From Arachis hypogaea (Eukaryota > Streptophyta > Magnoliopsida > Fabales > Fabaceae), in NCBI RefSeq assembly GCF_003086295.3, contig NC_092050.1, positions 148,744,699-148,808,698 of the forward strand: DNA of 64,000 nt, read 5' to 3'. Below, piece by piece: positions 34,295-46,156 of this stretch. The translations under genes and the position numbers were made by a program. The notes under the pieces were generated by a model, which worked only from the letters and a program-made list of their open reading frames with translations, was not told where the DNA came from and did not search any database. Position 1 is the first letter of the stretch. Every line of letters begins with the position of its first letter.

Positions 34295-34565
34295 TGTAAC
34301 GACCTAACTTCCAATACATCATGATCGTACCAAAAGTAAGGCGTTATTAACTTGTCTTCCTTATTTACTATTTAATATTGAGCCTTTAATTCGATATCGC
34401 GTTTCGATCTTTATTAAAATGTCAGAAAATTATTTTCAACTCATTAAAAATCATATATCACACATCACCAAGTAATAATAATCACATAATTACTAATAAT
34501 AATAAGTCTTATACAAGTAAATCAAAACAAAGCTCAAATACAGCACCTATCCCTCTGTATAAAAT

Positions 34566-34642
34566 AAGAATTTTAAGCAACAAGCGAGGGAACTCTATGA
34601 CAGTAAGAATTTTAAGCAACAAGCGAGGGAACTCTATGAAAG
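34566..34642. repeat. 39-40-bp tandem duplication
   Basis: AAGAATTTTAAGCAACAAGC followed by GAGGGAACTCTATGA occurs twice in direct order, almost identical, separated by CAGT. Confidence 0.85.
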
Positions 34643-35429
34643 TAACTTAACTCATAAGTAAAGTTAATAATTGCCCGCAGTTTCAAACTGAGTCTTCGAA
34701 CCTGTGTCACTGAAAGGGTGGAAGATATTGGGGTGAGAACAAACCACACGTTCTCAGTAGGGACGGGAATATCATCAAAGTAAAGAAATACTTGCAAATA
34801 GAATTAGTTTCATTTTAAAGGTAGTTTATCCTTAAAATAACCTTTTGTAAAATACTTTATGGGAAGTATTACTTTGAAAAGCCATAAAAAAAAACTTCTT
34901 TAGGTTACAAAATAGCACAGTAAATAGTTTAAAATTGGAAATGACCACAAGCGTGTCTATAGGACTCCCTACCCAATAACTTACCCTATTCAAATCCGAA
35001 ATCCGTATAACTACAACATATATTCTCAAGCTTTTATCCAACACTCCTCTCGCCTATCTCTTTTCATTACTATAGTTTATCAACATATAATTCAATGATT
35101 CAGTGTTAAACTCAGCTTTCAACAAACATCACATCATCAACATCAAGTACAACTCTCAGCATCACCACCGCCAGCATGAGGGACCTCTCAGTTGTCAAAC
35201 ACAGACAAGACAAAGCAAAGCATACACAATTAGAGAGTACAGATAGATCAATCAGGTCAATTAACAGATATATGCAATTATTCAATTAGGCAAACCCACA
35301 AATAAGATTCACACCCAAATAATACACACAAATGCAAATGATGCATGCCTGTCCTATGGTTGATAATATCATTTGTCGGTTATATAGCCAACCGACACGT
35401 CCTGGTAGCTAACCATGGATTGAAACACC

Positions 35430-35760
35430 CATTGCGGAGCAAGTGGGTTTGAGCTACAACCCCCTTGCTACTACCCGCTCAACCCAGAGCCAATGGAATA
35501 ACCACTACCGTGGTTACTACCCAGGCGGGTGTTTAGAAGCTCAACCTAGAACGAGTGGAATAACCACTACTACCACTACTACCCAGACATCACAATCTCT
35601 GACCTGGAGCAAGTGGGATGAACCACCATCCTTGCTACTGCCCAGGGTCTCACACATACATTCATTCAGCTTAAATCAATCATCATGGTTATCAAATCTC
35701 AAACATTAACCTGGAGCAAGCGGGACGAACCACCATCTGTGCTACTACCCAGGTATCACA
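35430..35760. repeat. Degenerate tandem repeat of 'CTACTACCCAGG' units
   Basis: Blocks of the form GGAGCAAGTGGG, GAACCACCATC, TTGCTACTACCCAGG recur at about 35435, 35470, 35510, 35550, 35600 and 35712. They form a diverged minisatellite within the LTR-like block. Confidence 0.7.
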
Positions 35761-38102
35761 ATCAGAATCATATTCAATATCATTTCATTATCATAATCAA
35801 TCTTGTATTCAATCTCATCCTCAATCTCATATTCAATAGTATTTAAACTCACTCATCATCATCCTTCATCATCATATTTAAATACCATTCATCATCACAA
35901 TCACTCTCAATCTCAAGCATAATCTTCAAACTCACACTCCTATTCCCAAACTCTTGAATTTATATTTAATTTACTTCCTAGTATCCCTAGCTAGTTAACC
36001 AAAACTCCTATCGTTATTATAAAAACAAATAAGTTGAAATCATAGATCAACCAAATCATAAAAATATGATCCTCTTGTGATCATTTAAAACATTTAAAAC
36101 TTGTCTCTTTTGGCAATCAATTCAAATCAAACTCAGTTTTTTAAGTCATAACCAAATCAACAAATCAAGCTCAGTTTTTGAAATCATAACCAAATTAACT
36201 CCAAATTCTTAGAAAAATTTCGACAGCACCTCCCCTAAAACCTGGAGTTTGCCACTCATCACGGGTCCCCTCTTTGAATCTCAACTCAACAAAACCAACA
36301 TTTCAAATTAATATTTCTGAATCCATCATTTAGAATCAATAAGAACTAATTTGATGAAAAGTTCAAAATCAACATATTCATTGACTAGAAATCCAAAAAA
36401 CTGACAAGTCAATAATCAATTCGACCATAACTTCAATCACAGTAGAAAATTATTTTAAGCACAGAAATTAATTCACTTGCATTAATCCACTAAACTCATC
36501 AGGTATTCAACCCCAAAATATTTTAACTTTAAAACAATCCTCTACCTCAAAGTCGAACCCCTTAAAGGTTAACGTATCAAGAGTCCTCTTTCTATTCTTA
36601 ACTCGTGGCAGCAACCTCATTGATTCCCAGGCAATATCAACAGCGACAATCAAGGTTCACAGCAATGACAATTTATCTGACGTAAAATTGGAATTAACGC
36701 GAAATGGATATTAAATGAAATTACAACATAATTGTTAATAGAGTATTGCGGTAAATAGGAACGAAACCAAATAGTCTCATCGCGAGAAACGAAGCAAGAT
36801 GACACCGCATCGGCTTTTTATTTTTATTATACAATTTTTGAAACTCGACCCTGGGATATTAAGTTATTAACATCGCGAAATTCTCAATAATTTATAGTTG
36901 AATAATAGCGATAAGGGTTTCAAGGCTAGAATGACTCACTGCGGCTAAAAAGGAATGAGACAATAGAGCGGCAGCAGTTTCGGCAACTATCTCAAGTGAC
37001 AGCGGCGGCCCGAATCTTCAATGACAGCAACTGTAATAGCTATGTAGTAACAATAAGGTTCCAGGAATTCAGAAGAATGAAAACTAGAAGCAAGTACGCC
37101 CTTACCGGTAGTGGATCCCGGCAACAGAAACTTGCCAGCGTGACCCACAGTGACGGCGACAGCTGGGCAGTGACGGAGCTCCGGTGAAACTCCCTTTTCT
37201 CTCTCTTGCGCGTTCTGTTTCTCATAGTGACGGCGGCCCAGCAGTAGTGGTTGTAGGACGCGGCAGCTCTCCTCCCTCCTCGCGTCGCACTGTCACTATC
37301 TCCCTCAATCTCGGTGTCGCTCTCCCTTTCTCCTTTGAGCTCGACGGCATTGGACCCATGGCGGCGGTGGAAGCGAGGAGGAACGGCACAAACACAGCAG
37401 CGACGGCGCTCTCCTTTCTTTCTCCTCTATAGTTGGCGACGACGACGGTGACTGGCAGCGAGGCTTTGCGGGTTCAGCGGCTTGGTGGGGACAGTAGTGG
37501 CAGGACGCACGCGACGGTTCTCTCTTCTCCCTTCTCTTCTTCGTTCATATGGTTATTTGTGTATGTGTGCTACTCGGATGTGTGGGTGCTGCGCAGAGAA
37601 GAAAATGAGAAAGGCGGTTGGAGTGGCGGTTGCTGATAGGAAAAAGGGGGGTGTGGGTGTGTTGTTTTTTGTTGTATTAGGGTTTGTAATTTTAATTAAA
37701 TTAGGGAATAGAGTATTTCATTAAAAATCTAATTTAATTCTTTTAAATTATTTTAAAAAATTAATTAAATTATCAATTTGCTAATTAACTCTCAATCAAG
37801 TATTCTAATTTAAAATATAAGATAATATAATTAATTATAAAATTTAAAATATTAAATTCCAAAATCTCAATTATTTAAACTAAATAGTATAAAATTCTTT
37901 TTCTTTTACAACTATTAAGCCTTATAATTTAAATATAAAAAATTATTCAATAATAATAAAATTAAGTAAAGTTTTCTTTTTAATTACCAAAACTTGATTT
38001 AATTATTCTCAATGAAATAATTTCTGAAAATAAAATCGCTAATAAATAAATAAATTTGGAATCAACTCAAAATACGATTTTTCAAAAGTTCTGACTCTTA
38101 CA

Positions 38103-40754
38103 TATCGTTGATGATTAATTGATAGAATTTTAAAATTTTTCTATAAAAGGGATATCGAAAAGAAAAATATTATAAGATTTTGATTATATTTTTTTAACAC
38201 AAGAAAAAAAATATGACTTAACAATAATATTATTAACATTTATGTCACTCATTTCGTTAATTATTCGTATCAAATTTATTAATAGTAGGACAATATTAAA
38301 CTCGTTTAAAATTTTTTGAGACAAAAATAAAATATTTAAAATATTAAGAATCAAATTAAATTTTGACCCAAACATTAAGGACCAAAATAATAATTTATCC
38401 TTAATTATAATATTCTTATTATGCTCACCAAAATTTGTTTGCTTGAATTAAATCAACAAAATAAAAGAATGTATGTACTGTATTCTAAAGTTGTATATTC
38501 CAATAATGAAATAAATAGTCTAGCATATTATTACAGATGTAATTATTTCTGTTATTAGTTTAAATTTTTTAGAAAAGTAATTTTGTGATATAGTATTAGA
38601 ATTTTTATAATAAAAAAAATTTAAAATTAAATTTTTGTTATTCCTAAAAAAATAAATTCAATATACAACAAACTAAAATCGAAAGAAAAGGGCCTATACA
38701 CAAGTATTACATTCTTTCATTGATTTAAATTAAAAAACAAAATGGTAATTTTATGATAAATATAAACAGTTAAGAATAAGTTTTCTTCCCAACAAGTTGT
38801 TATATATTTGGGGATTTTTGAAGGAAGCCCTAGATCTCTCACACACATGCTTGCCTGCAATTTCTTATTTCTATGAACATTCTTTGGCATATACACTAAA
38901 GAAAAGAACAAAAACCAATGGTTGAGTTATTCCTTTGGCAAGCTAAATCCATCACAAATCAACAAAAATAATATTATATATTAATGAGTTCAAATTCCAG
39001 AGGCAAACATTCCTTTAAACCGCATTTTGATGATACTAACAAACAAACAAACCCTTAAATCTCGAGCAATATATAATTAACCCTGACCTGATTTTATAGA
39101 TTATAGTTTCCTCCATAATATTCACATTCTCATAATAATTGATCAAATATCAAGGGAAGGGTGAAGGAAGCTACCTCACTAGCTAGGAATAAATAATGGC
39201 ATTTTGTCATGCCCTTAATGCCATATCTTTGTCGGAGGCTATGTGTCTTTTGTAGCATACAACATTACCTTTTATCCTCCAAACCTTTTTCTATTTTATT
39301 TTCTTTGGCTTTCCTCCTTGTCTTCCCAAGAAACAAACACTTCCTTCTTGTCCTCATCTTCTTCCTCATATATTCCTCCTTATTCATTATTATTCTAGTA
39401 TTTAAATGTTTTTAATTTGGATATATATAGCTTTGGGTATATTCATTTATATGTATCTCACTCATATTTTAAATTACCATTGCAATTGCACTTTCAATTT
39501 AATGCTGATTTTTTTTTTTTTTTTTTTTGGTTATGCCTACTTGATGATGATTCTTGTATTCTAGTGCATTTTCTTTCTTTCTTGCTTTCTTTTAATAGGG
39601 AATACATGTTTTCTCTTTGTAAGACTTAAAATGGTAAATGGGCAGGGACCATTACCATTGACAGCATGCTAGTTCTCCCTTTGGATATGATAAAATTTAA
39701 ATACTATTCTAATTTTATTTGCGAGTTTAATTTTTTTTAAATACTTATTCTATTTATTGGCGGATTTAAATTTTTTCTATTAGAATCTTATTCGGAAAGT
39801 AATTTTTTATCTGGCCCTAATTCCAAAAAAAAAATATTTTAATGGTAATTAAATATTATTTTTATATATTTGATTTTATATGCATGTCTAGATTAGTGGT
39901 CCAAAAAGCTTAGGTAAAGGGATGCCTAGCTTTCATTTTACAGAATATGATTTTGTTGTTATAAATTATCTGCGGTTAAATTTTTTTGTTGCCATGAATT
40001 ATCATTGAACTTTAATTTATTTATTGTGTTATATTTTTTCTTTTTTATTTAAATTAAAAAATATTTTATATTAATAACTAATTTGTTATATATTTTTGTA
40101 ATATTAATTATATTTAAAAATTAATATTTAATTTTTGTTAATATATTTGTAGAGATATATTTTTAAATTTTTAATTTTTAATTTATTTTTTTATAGTTTT
40201 ATATTTATATTTAATTAAATCGAATCAACCAATTTAATTAGTGACTCAACGATTAAATCAATAATCTGATTGTGTGACTAAATTAATTGTCGATTCGATT
40301 CTAATAACTATAATATATATCCACGTGAATAATTGAATATCACATAGAGATGCGCATTAATCGGATAAGATTAATCTTGCACTCGAATCTATCTCACCTC
40401 GCAACTTCATTTGCTCCAAGCCAACTCTACTCGTTTTAGGTCAGGTTATCAACCGCTCCAATCGGATTGAAAATTTAGGGCAGGATAGATATTTACGGAT
40501 ATACGGTAGTGCTGCCAATTTTAGTTGATCTTTCTAGTAACATATATGTTGCATCTACTTTTATGATTTAAAAAATATATATACATACATGAATGGATGG
40601 TTGTTTCACCCAATATTTATATCATGTCTCTAATGAGTTTGGAGGAATTTTTTTAATAAATCTTAGTCGAATATGATTAAATATACTTCGATTCTGGTAT
40701 CTTGTTATCTTGCGATCCCAGATAGATGTGTTTGGGTCAAAAAGATATTTGAGA
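38103..40754. other. AT-rich spacer with one mini-LTR fragment
   Basis: No gene is seen. 38525-38660 holds a plus-strand fragment of the mini-LTR family (TGTAATTATTTCTGTTATTA, then GTGATATAGTATTAGAATTT). 40380-40510 is a less AT-rich fragment of unknown nature. Confidence 0.45.
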
Positions 40755-41330
40755 CGTTAAAGGTATAATTATTCAGATGTTTTTTTTGTGAGTCTAAATT
40801 TTTGGAAGAAATTTAATGATATGATATTAAAATTTTTATGATCTAAAGATTTAGGGTTCGATCTTTGTTAGATTATTTAAAAAAAAAAATTTAGAATAAG
40901 GCCTATAAAAAGAAAAAATAAACTTATATAAAAATTTACGCAAACCCAAAAGAAGTTATTTTATAAAAAAATATGTTAAAAATATAATAACTATTTATTT
41001 GTCTCTTTTTATCGGCTTAAATTTTTGAGAGAAATAGATTAGATATATAATCATTTGTGTTGTCTTCTTTTATCAATTTATATTTTTTTAAAATATTATG
41101 TCATGATATAATATTAGAGTTCTATATCCAAAACATCGTGAGTTTCATTCTTAATGAATCTCAAAAAAAAAAACATATAAAACAAATAAAAAAAATCTAT
41201 AAATAAAAAAAAATTAAAAAATCTAAAAAGAGACTCTTATTTAAAATAGTGTGTTAAAAATTATATATTTTTATCAACTTAAATTAAAAAAAAATAATTT
41301 AATAAAAAAATAATTTCATGACAAGTCTTA
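40755..41330 (+). mobile_element. Tandem (multi-LTR) TRIM/SMART-like array
   Basis: LTR-like units occur at about 40755-40820, 40973-41040, 41041-41107 and 41250-41325. Each begins near TTAAAAATATAATAACTATT or a variant, passes through a CTTAAATTTTTG-like word and ends near TCATGATA or TCATGACA. After the first and third comes a decayed primer site (TGATATTAAAAT, TAATATTAGAGT), then an internal part with a box like GGTTCGATCTTTGTTAG. So at least two internal parts share three or four LTRs. Confidence 0.6.
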
Positions 41331-42299
41331 ATTGGATAATTTTCAAGTACAGCAGTTTATTAAATTATATTTCTTTTTTATTTTTAAATGAATATGTTCA
41401 AAATAAAATTAATTTAACTTGATTGCCACATATAAAATGTATCATATTATTTTTTTTAGTATAACTACATTCTAAAAAAATTATTTTTATTTTATTTTTA
41501 ACAGTAATAAATTAGCTGTTAATATTTATTGGTAATTAGATATTAATCGTCTTATATTTTATCGTTAATAAATTTTAATACGATCGGTAAAAAAAATTTA
41601 ATTATCATAAAAAAATATATAATTGACATTATAATATATAATAATAACGATAAATATATAATAGATTATACAATTATGTATAAATAAAGAACTTGAGGTG
41701 TGTATGTCGCCAAACATTTTTGTCATGACGAAATCGATAAAAGAATTAATATTAGCACCCACCACCGACAATGGTGTGTCCACAAACTTTTTGTCATGTT
41801 CAACGATAATACTCATTAGCTTGTTGAATTAATGACTCAAAATCTTGTACTAGTACTAGTATTATTTGTTCTTTCACTGTTGATATGTTCTGTTAGCGCA
41901 AACTGTTTTTTAAAATTTTATACATCAATCAATAAATAATAAAAAGGCTGTTACTAACTATAAAAATTATGTTAATTTTGGCGAAAAAGCACTACTTAAT
42001 AAACTATGAAAAAAGTATTACAAATTGATAAAAAAATCTTTTAAAAAGGATATATTTTTAAAATTAATTAATAGTACATTGAAATTTTAAAATGCTAAAT
42101 ATTCTTAAACAAAAAAAATTCAACTTTAAAATATAAATATCATGGACAGCCCAAAAGACTAATAATTGAAAGGATTTATAATTCAAAAAATTATAATTTT
42201 TGTTTTTAATATTTTACAATGATATCAATTTTGTCTATACGACTTTTTTTTTCTTTATTCTTATCCATCTCATTAAGTAGGAGAAGATATCCGAATAGT
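41331..42299. other. AT-rich spacer
   Basis: No gene or clear repeat recognised. Confidence 0.4.
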
Positions 42300-42480
42300 T
42301 ATATAATTTTAACATGCAGTTTTTTTTTTAATTGTCTTATGTTAAAATTCTTTTTTTTTAGAATGAATAAAAATTAAAGTATAGATCTTTACGTTATAAA
42401 AATTTTAATATCTTGTTATAAAATTATTTTTATTCTAAAAATTTAAACGGATGAAAAGAGTGATATGAAGAGTTATATAT
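42300..42480 (-). mobile_element. TRIM/SMART-like mini LTR element, partial
   Basis: On the minus strand: an LTR remnant ends TTTTATAACA at about 42414, then AGATATTAAAATTTTTATAA in the primer-site place. An internal part with AACATAAGACAATTA follows, and the next LTR begins GCATGTTAAAATTATATAAC at about 42318. Confidence 0.5.
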
Positions 42481-43524
42481 ACATGAAAAAAACAATGACA
42501 AACAATATCATCCCATTCAAATATAATTAAATAGTTAATTAACAATGAAATCTTTTTTAACATTATATAGCTTTTTCCGTTAAAAATTGAAATGTCACAA
42601 TAACAAAATGAAAATATTTTAAGAAATTGAAAAAAGTAGGGACAATTAAAATCTACCGAAACATTTATAACCATAACTGCTTTTTCCATTGATAATTTCT
42701 CTTGTGCAACACATACATACCCAAAGGGATTGCTTTTTAAAATTTGCATCAATGCAAGAGAACATATATTTTCCTCATTGGATTCCTGTCTAGTGATTAG
42801 AATTCATACTTAATTAAAATAAAAATATTAGTCGCATTATTATTCGGCTTGATGATCCCAAGACGGATTATTTTAATTTAACAAGTAAGCTTTTTATGAT
42901 GTCCATAAAAACGTAGAATAGTATATATAAGCTTATTCCAACTTTCTTTTCTTAATTTAATTAAAGGGCAAACCCTAGAATACCCCCCCCCCTTTTTTTC
43001 TCCCCTTTAAAGGAGAACAAATTAAAAAAGAAAGCGAAAAAGAAAATGTGTAAGAAGAACAAGTTGGTTATCTTCTTAGGTAAGAAACAGACAAGAACGT
43101 ATGTGGCTGTTTTAGCCTTTTAGGTTAATTGTTATATCCTTTATGAGTTCCACTACTGATGATATCATCTTTAAGCTCAAATTTTGTTGCTCCTATATAT
43201 ATAGCTAGGTTATGCCAAATATATAAGCATTACTTATGAGCGTGGACCGCTTTTTATTTTTTTCTATGATCTAACTCAAGATTGGTAGCCTTCAATTTGC
43301 ATAATTTAATTATTACTCTATGCTTTTTTTTTTAATATAGTTTTAAGGACAATTATGTAAAATTATTTTATAAATTAAAGTAAAGTTCTAAAGTGTCTCA
43401 AAAAATTTTAAAATGGTGAGAAAATGATGTTTCTACCAAAAATGATGGAATAGAAAACATATTTTTTTTTTTTGCAATTTATGTTTGGTATAAAAAGGTT
43501 TTACTAATTAACCAATAATAAATC
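42481..43524. other. AT-rich spacer
   Basis: No gene recognised. A C9/T7 run lies at about 42985-43000. Confidence 0.4.
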
Positions 43525-43680
43525 TGCCTTGAAATCATTCATCTCAAAAGTTTAAGTTAATAAGAGAAAGTAACGTTAATAGTTATATCTCTAACACTTT
43601 CTCTTAAACAAGAACCTCTTTGGGTTTGCTTGATTTTTGTACAAGTATTCTTTTTTCTTTTATTTGCCTTATCATGATCA
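43525..43680 (-). mobile_element. 3' half of a TRIM/SMART-like element, best-preserved LTR
   Basis: On the minus strand the internal end reads AAACCCAAAGAGGTTCTTG and then a purine-rich AAGAGAAAG, directly followed by an LTR beginning TGTTAGAGATATAACTATTA at about 43601 and ending near TGATTTCA at 43530. This gives the clearest view of the LTR start. Confidence 0.6.
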
Positions 43681-43689
43681 CTCTTCCAT

Positions 43690-44619
43690 CACTTATGTCG
43701 GTCTAATCTATGTGGATTATATCATAATTGCTAGGAGTTCTATTGAGGTCATTTTTGAAGTTATTCGAAAGCTAAAACTCAGCCTTTGCATTAAAAGACA
43801 TGGGTGAGTTGCATTATTTTATGGGTATTCAGGTGACAATAATAGATGATGGAGACTTAATGATAACTCAGAAAATATATTTAGGATCTATTAGTAAAGG
43901 CCAAATGAATGGCTGCAAATTGTGTCACACACCACTCCCTTTTGTTGTAAAAATTGAAGCTATATGTGGTGTATCCTTCGACAATCCTCACTTGTATTAA
44001 TCTATTGTTAACAATTTTCAAAACTTGATTGTCACCAGACTGAATTTGGTATATAGTGTCAACAAAGTAGCTTAGTTTATGCAAGCACCCTAGAGATTCA
44101 TTAGCGATTGGTTAAGCGAATTTTATGGTATGTAAGTGGAACAACATTATATGGTCTAAGGCTTCACAAAAACTCTTCATTGAAGATTACATCCTATTGT
44201 GACTCTGATTGGATAGGTGATCCAAATGACAGAAAATTTATTGGAGGTTTTTTTGCCTTTCTGAAAAGGAATTTGACCTCATGGCATTCAAAGAAACAAG
44301 GTGTGGTAGCCAGGTCAAATACAAAGACAGAATATAGGACTTTGACAGATTTGGCAGCTGAACTGATTTGGATTAAATGTCTCATTGGTGAACTAAAATG
44401 GAGTGTGATAGAGATACCTATGACTTATTGTGATAATCAAAGTGCAGTGCTTCTAGCTGCAAATTCTATTCTCCATTCGAAATCAAAGCATTTCGAGATC
44501 GACTTGCATTTTGTGAGGGATTATGTGTCAAAAAGAGTGATACTGGTAAGTCATGTACCAAGCACGGTTTAGATTGCTAACACGTTCACAAAGGCACCTT
44601 CCTTGAGTTTGCGGGGGCA
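43690..44619 (+). pseudogene. Ty1/copia reverse transcriptase and RNase H remnant
   Basis: IYVDYIIIARSSIEVIFEVI (43702-43760) is the damaged YVDD box, and MGELHYFMGIQV (43800-43835) is the next conserved block after a frame change. RNase H follows at 44108-44572: YGLRLHKNSSLKITSYCDSD, WIGDPNDRKFIGGFF, CDNQSAVLLAANSILHSKSK and HFEIDLHFVRDYV. The end, with THVFTKAP-like words, leads to GAGTTTGCGGGGGCA (44605-44619), a polypurine tract. Several stops and frame changes make it non-functional. Confidence 0.8.
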
Positions 44620-44780
44620 TGATAGAGTGTATGAAGAACAAATAATCAGAAAAGAGAAGCGAAGGTAGTTAGAGGTTCCGTTACAAGTATGTTTAGCTGT
44701 CCAATTAGTTACAGAATTTTTTTTAGATAGTTTTTATCTCTATTATGTCTATATATACACTTATACTGTATACTGGTAAA
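44620..44780 (+). repeat. Likely truncated copia LTR
   Basis: Starts TGATAGAGTG directly after the polypurine tract and carries TCTATATATACAC at about 44749. It stops without a CA end where a new pol fragment begins, so it is probably cut. Confidence 0.45.
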
Positions 44781-45300
44781 GTGAATTTTTACTCCTAAAA
44801 GAAAGTGTTGATAAAGAAATGTATAGATTGCTCAATTTCTACCCAACTCACTCACCATCTGCATTACTAAGCTCGGTAGAGTCAGATTCAAATAATTACA
44901 TGCTTTGGCATGCTAGGCTTGGCCATTCCTCAGTTGGTGTTGTGTCAAATGTTCTAAAGAATTGTAATATTTTCTTTTTTTTTTTTCCAATAAATCTGAG
45001 TGTAGTTCTTGTTGTATTGGCAAGTCACATTGCTTATTCTTTTCTGAGTCAAAAATAGTTTATTCTGCTTCTTTGGAGCTTGTCTATTCTGCTATCGGGA
45101 CCTTGTTTGATTTTTAATTCTAATAGAAATAATTATTCTGTTAATTTTGTTGATGCTTACTCTAAATTTACATAGTTATATTTTATTAGAAGTAGAGCTC
45201 AATTAAAATCAGTTTTTTCACATTTTTACTACACGACTAAATTACAATTTAACAAGAAGTTGAAAATGTTTTAAAGTGACTATACTGCAGAATATGTCAA
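44781..45300 (+). pseudogene. Ty1/copia pre-integrase and integrase remnant
   Basis: KESVDKEMYRLLNFYPT leads to NYMLWHARLGHSSVGVVSNV (44896-44955), the gag-pre-integrase H-X3-H block. After a frame change come ECSSCCIGKSHCLFFS (44999-45046), the C-X2-C part, then FVDAYSKFT and LYFIRSRAQLKSVFSHF (45145-45225) of the integrase core. In copia elements this part precedes reverse transcriptase; here it follows it. Either two elements were joined or one was rearranged. Confidence 0.72.
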
Positions 45301-46147
45301 TCTTTTAAAGATGCTGCAAGTACAAGATATAATTCACATATTTTTTTTATCCTCATATTTATTAACTTAAATTTTTAAAATGAGTGATTTTATGACACAA
45401 TCAATAAAATAATAGAAAAAAAGATTAAAGATATTGTTAATATAAAGAGAAAAAAAATTAAAAAAATAGAAAAATATTACCTAACTATTAGCTAAAAAAA
45501 AGTTAGTTTCAAATCTTTTTCATTAAGAAATTGCAATTTGTGATTATTTGTTTATTTTAAAAGTTTAAATTGATAAAATAAGATAGATGAATAATCATTA
45601 TATTTTTAACAAAATATGTGATATCAGATTATGATTAATTATATTTAATAAATATTCATAAATATTTAAATCTTAAAGGTTTATTAATATATTGAAAATT
45701 TGTTAATTTGTTGACGTAGCAGAGCTCTTATGAGAGAGAGAGGGGGAGAGAGAGATCATTCAAATGAGGAAGAAACTTTGAATTAGTTTATGAGTCATAA
45801 TCAGTAAAAGAGAGAGTCATTTAGAATTATTAAAAGTATTATATATCATCCTTTCCTTTATGGCATGCACGCACGCCTCTTGCTTTTTAGTTCCGAACAA
45901 ATTAAAGTTCCTGTGTCCAATTTCATTATTAAACTTTATGTTCATTAGTTTTAAAAGCTAAACTTTCATACACTTTGGATGTAGTTTTTTATACATATAT
46001 TTGTTCTCTAATTACACGTGTACATTTAATTGCATATGATTTGGATATGCAACTATTGCAAAAATCGATCTACCTTTATGATATTCATACATATGGACTG
46101 AAAATTAGTGTATTAAGTAAAGTTAATTAAAGCTTTGACATTTTATT
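45301..46147. other. AT-rich spacer with two mini-LTR fragments
   Basis: Mini-LTR fragments lie at about 45335-45400 (plus, ending TTTTATGACA) and 45553-45620 (minus, TGTTAAAAATATAATGATTA start). A GA-rich run is at 45733-45757. No gene. Confidence 0.45.
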
Positions 46148-46156
46148 TAGTAAAGT

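Larger units (their letters stand above)
34295..38102 (-). repeat. Long solo-LTR-like block (about 3.8 kb)
   Basis: The block begins TGTAACGACCTAAC at 34295 and ends CTGACTCTTACA at 38102, giving TG...CA on either strand. The minus orientation is favoured: TGTAAGAGTCAGAAC start, AT-rich first part, then a GC-rich leader-like part (37430-36960) with GCCGTCGCTGC and GAGAGAACC words. A degenerate repeat of CTACTACCCAG words follows, and the end is TTAGGTCGTTACA. These are the looks of a legume Ty3/gypsy LTR. The flanks GATTG and TATCG agree at only 3 of 5 bases. No pol is found. Confidence 0.5.

Noticed and set aside
37040..37724. Several short ORFs in the GC island (plus and minus)
   Set aside because: They overlap in all frames and show no conserved domain; best explained as LTR leader sequence.
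34290..38107. 5-bp target duplication GATTG/TATCG for the long LTR-like block
   Set aside because: Only 3 of 5 bases agree, no better than chance in this composition.
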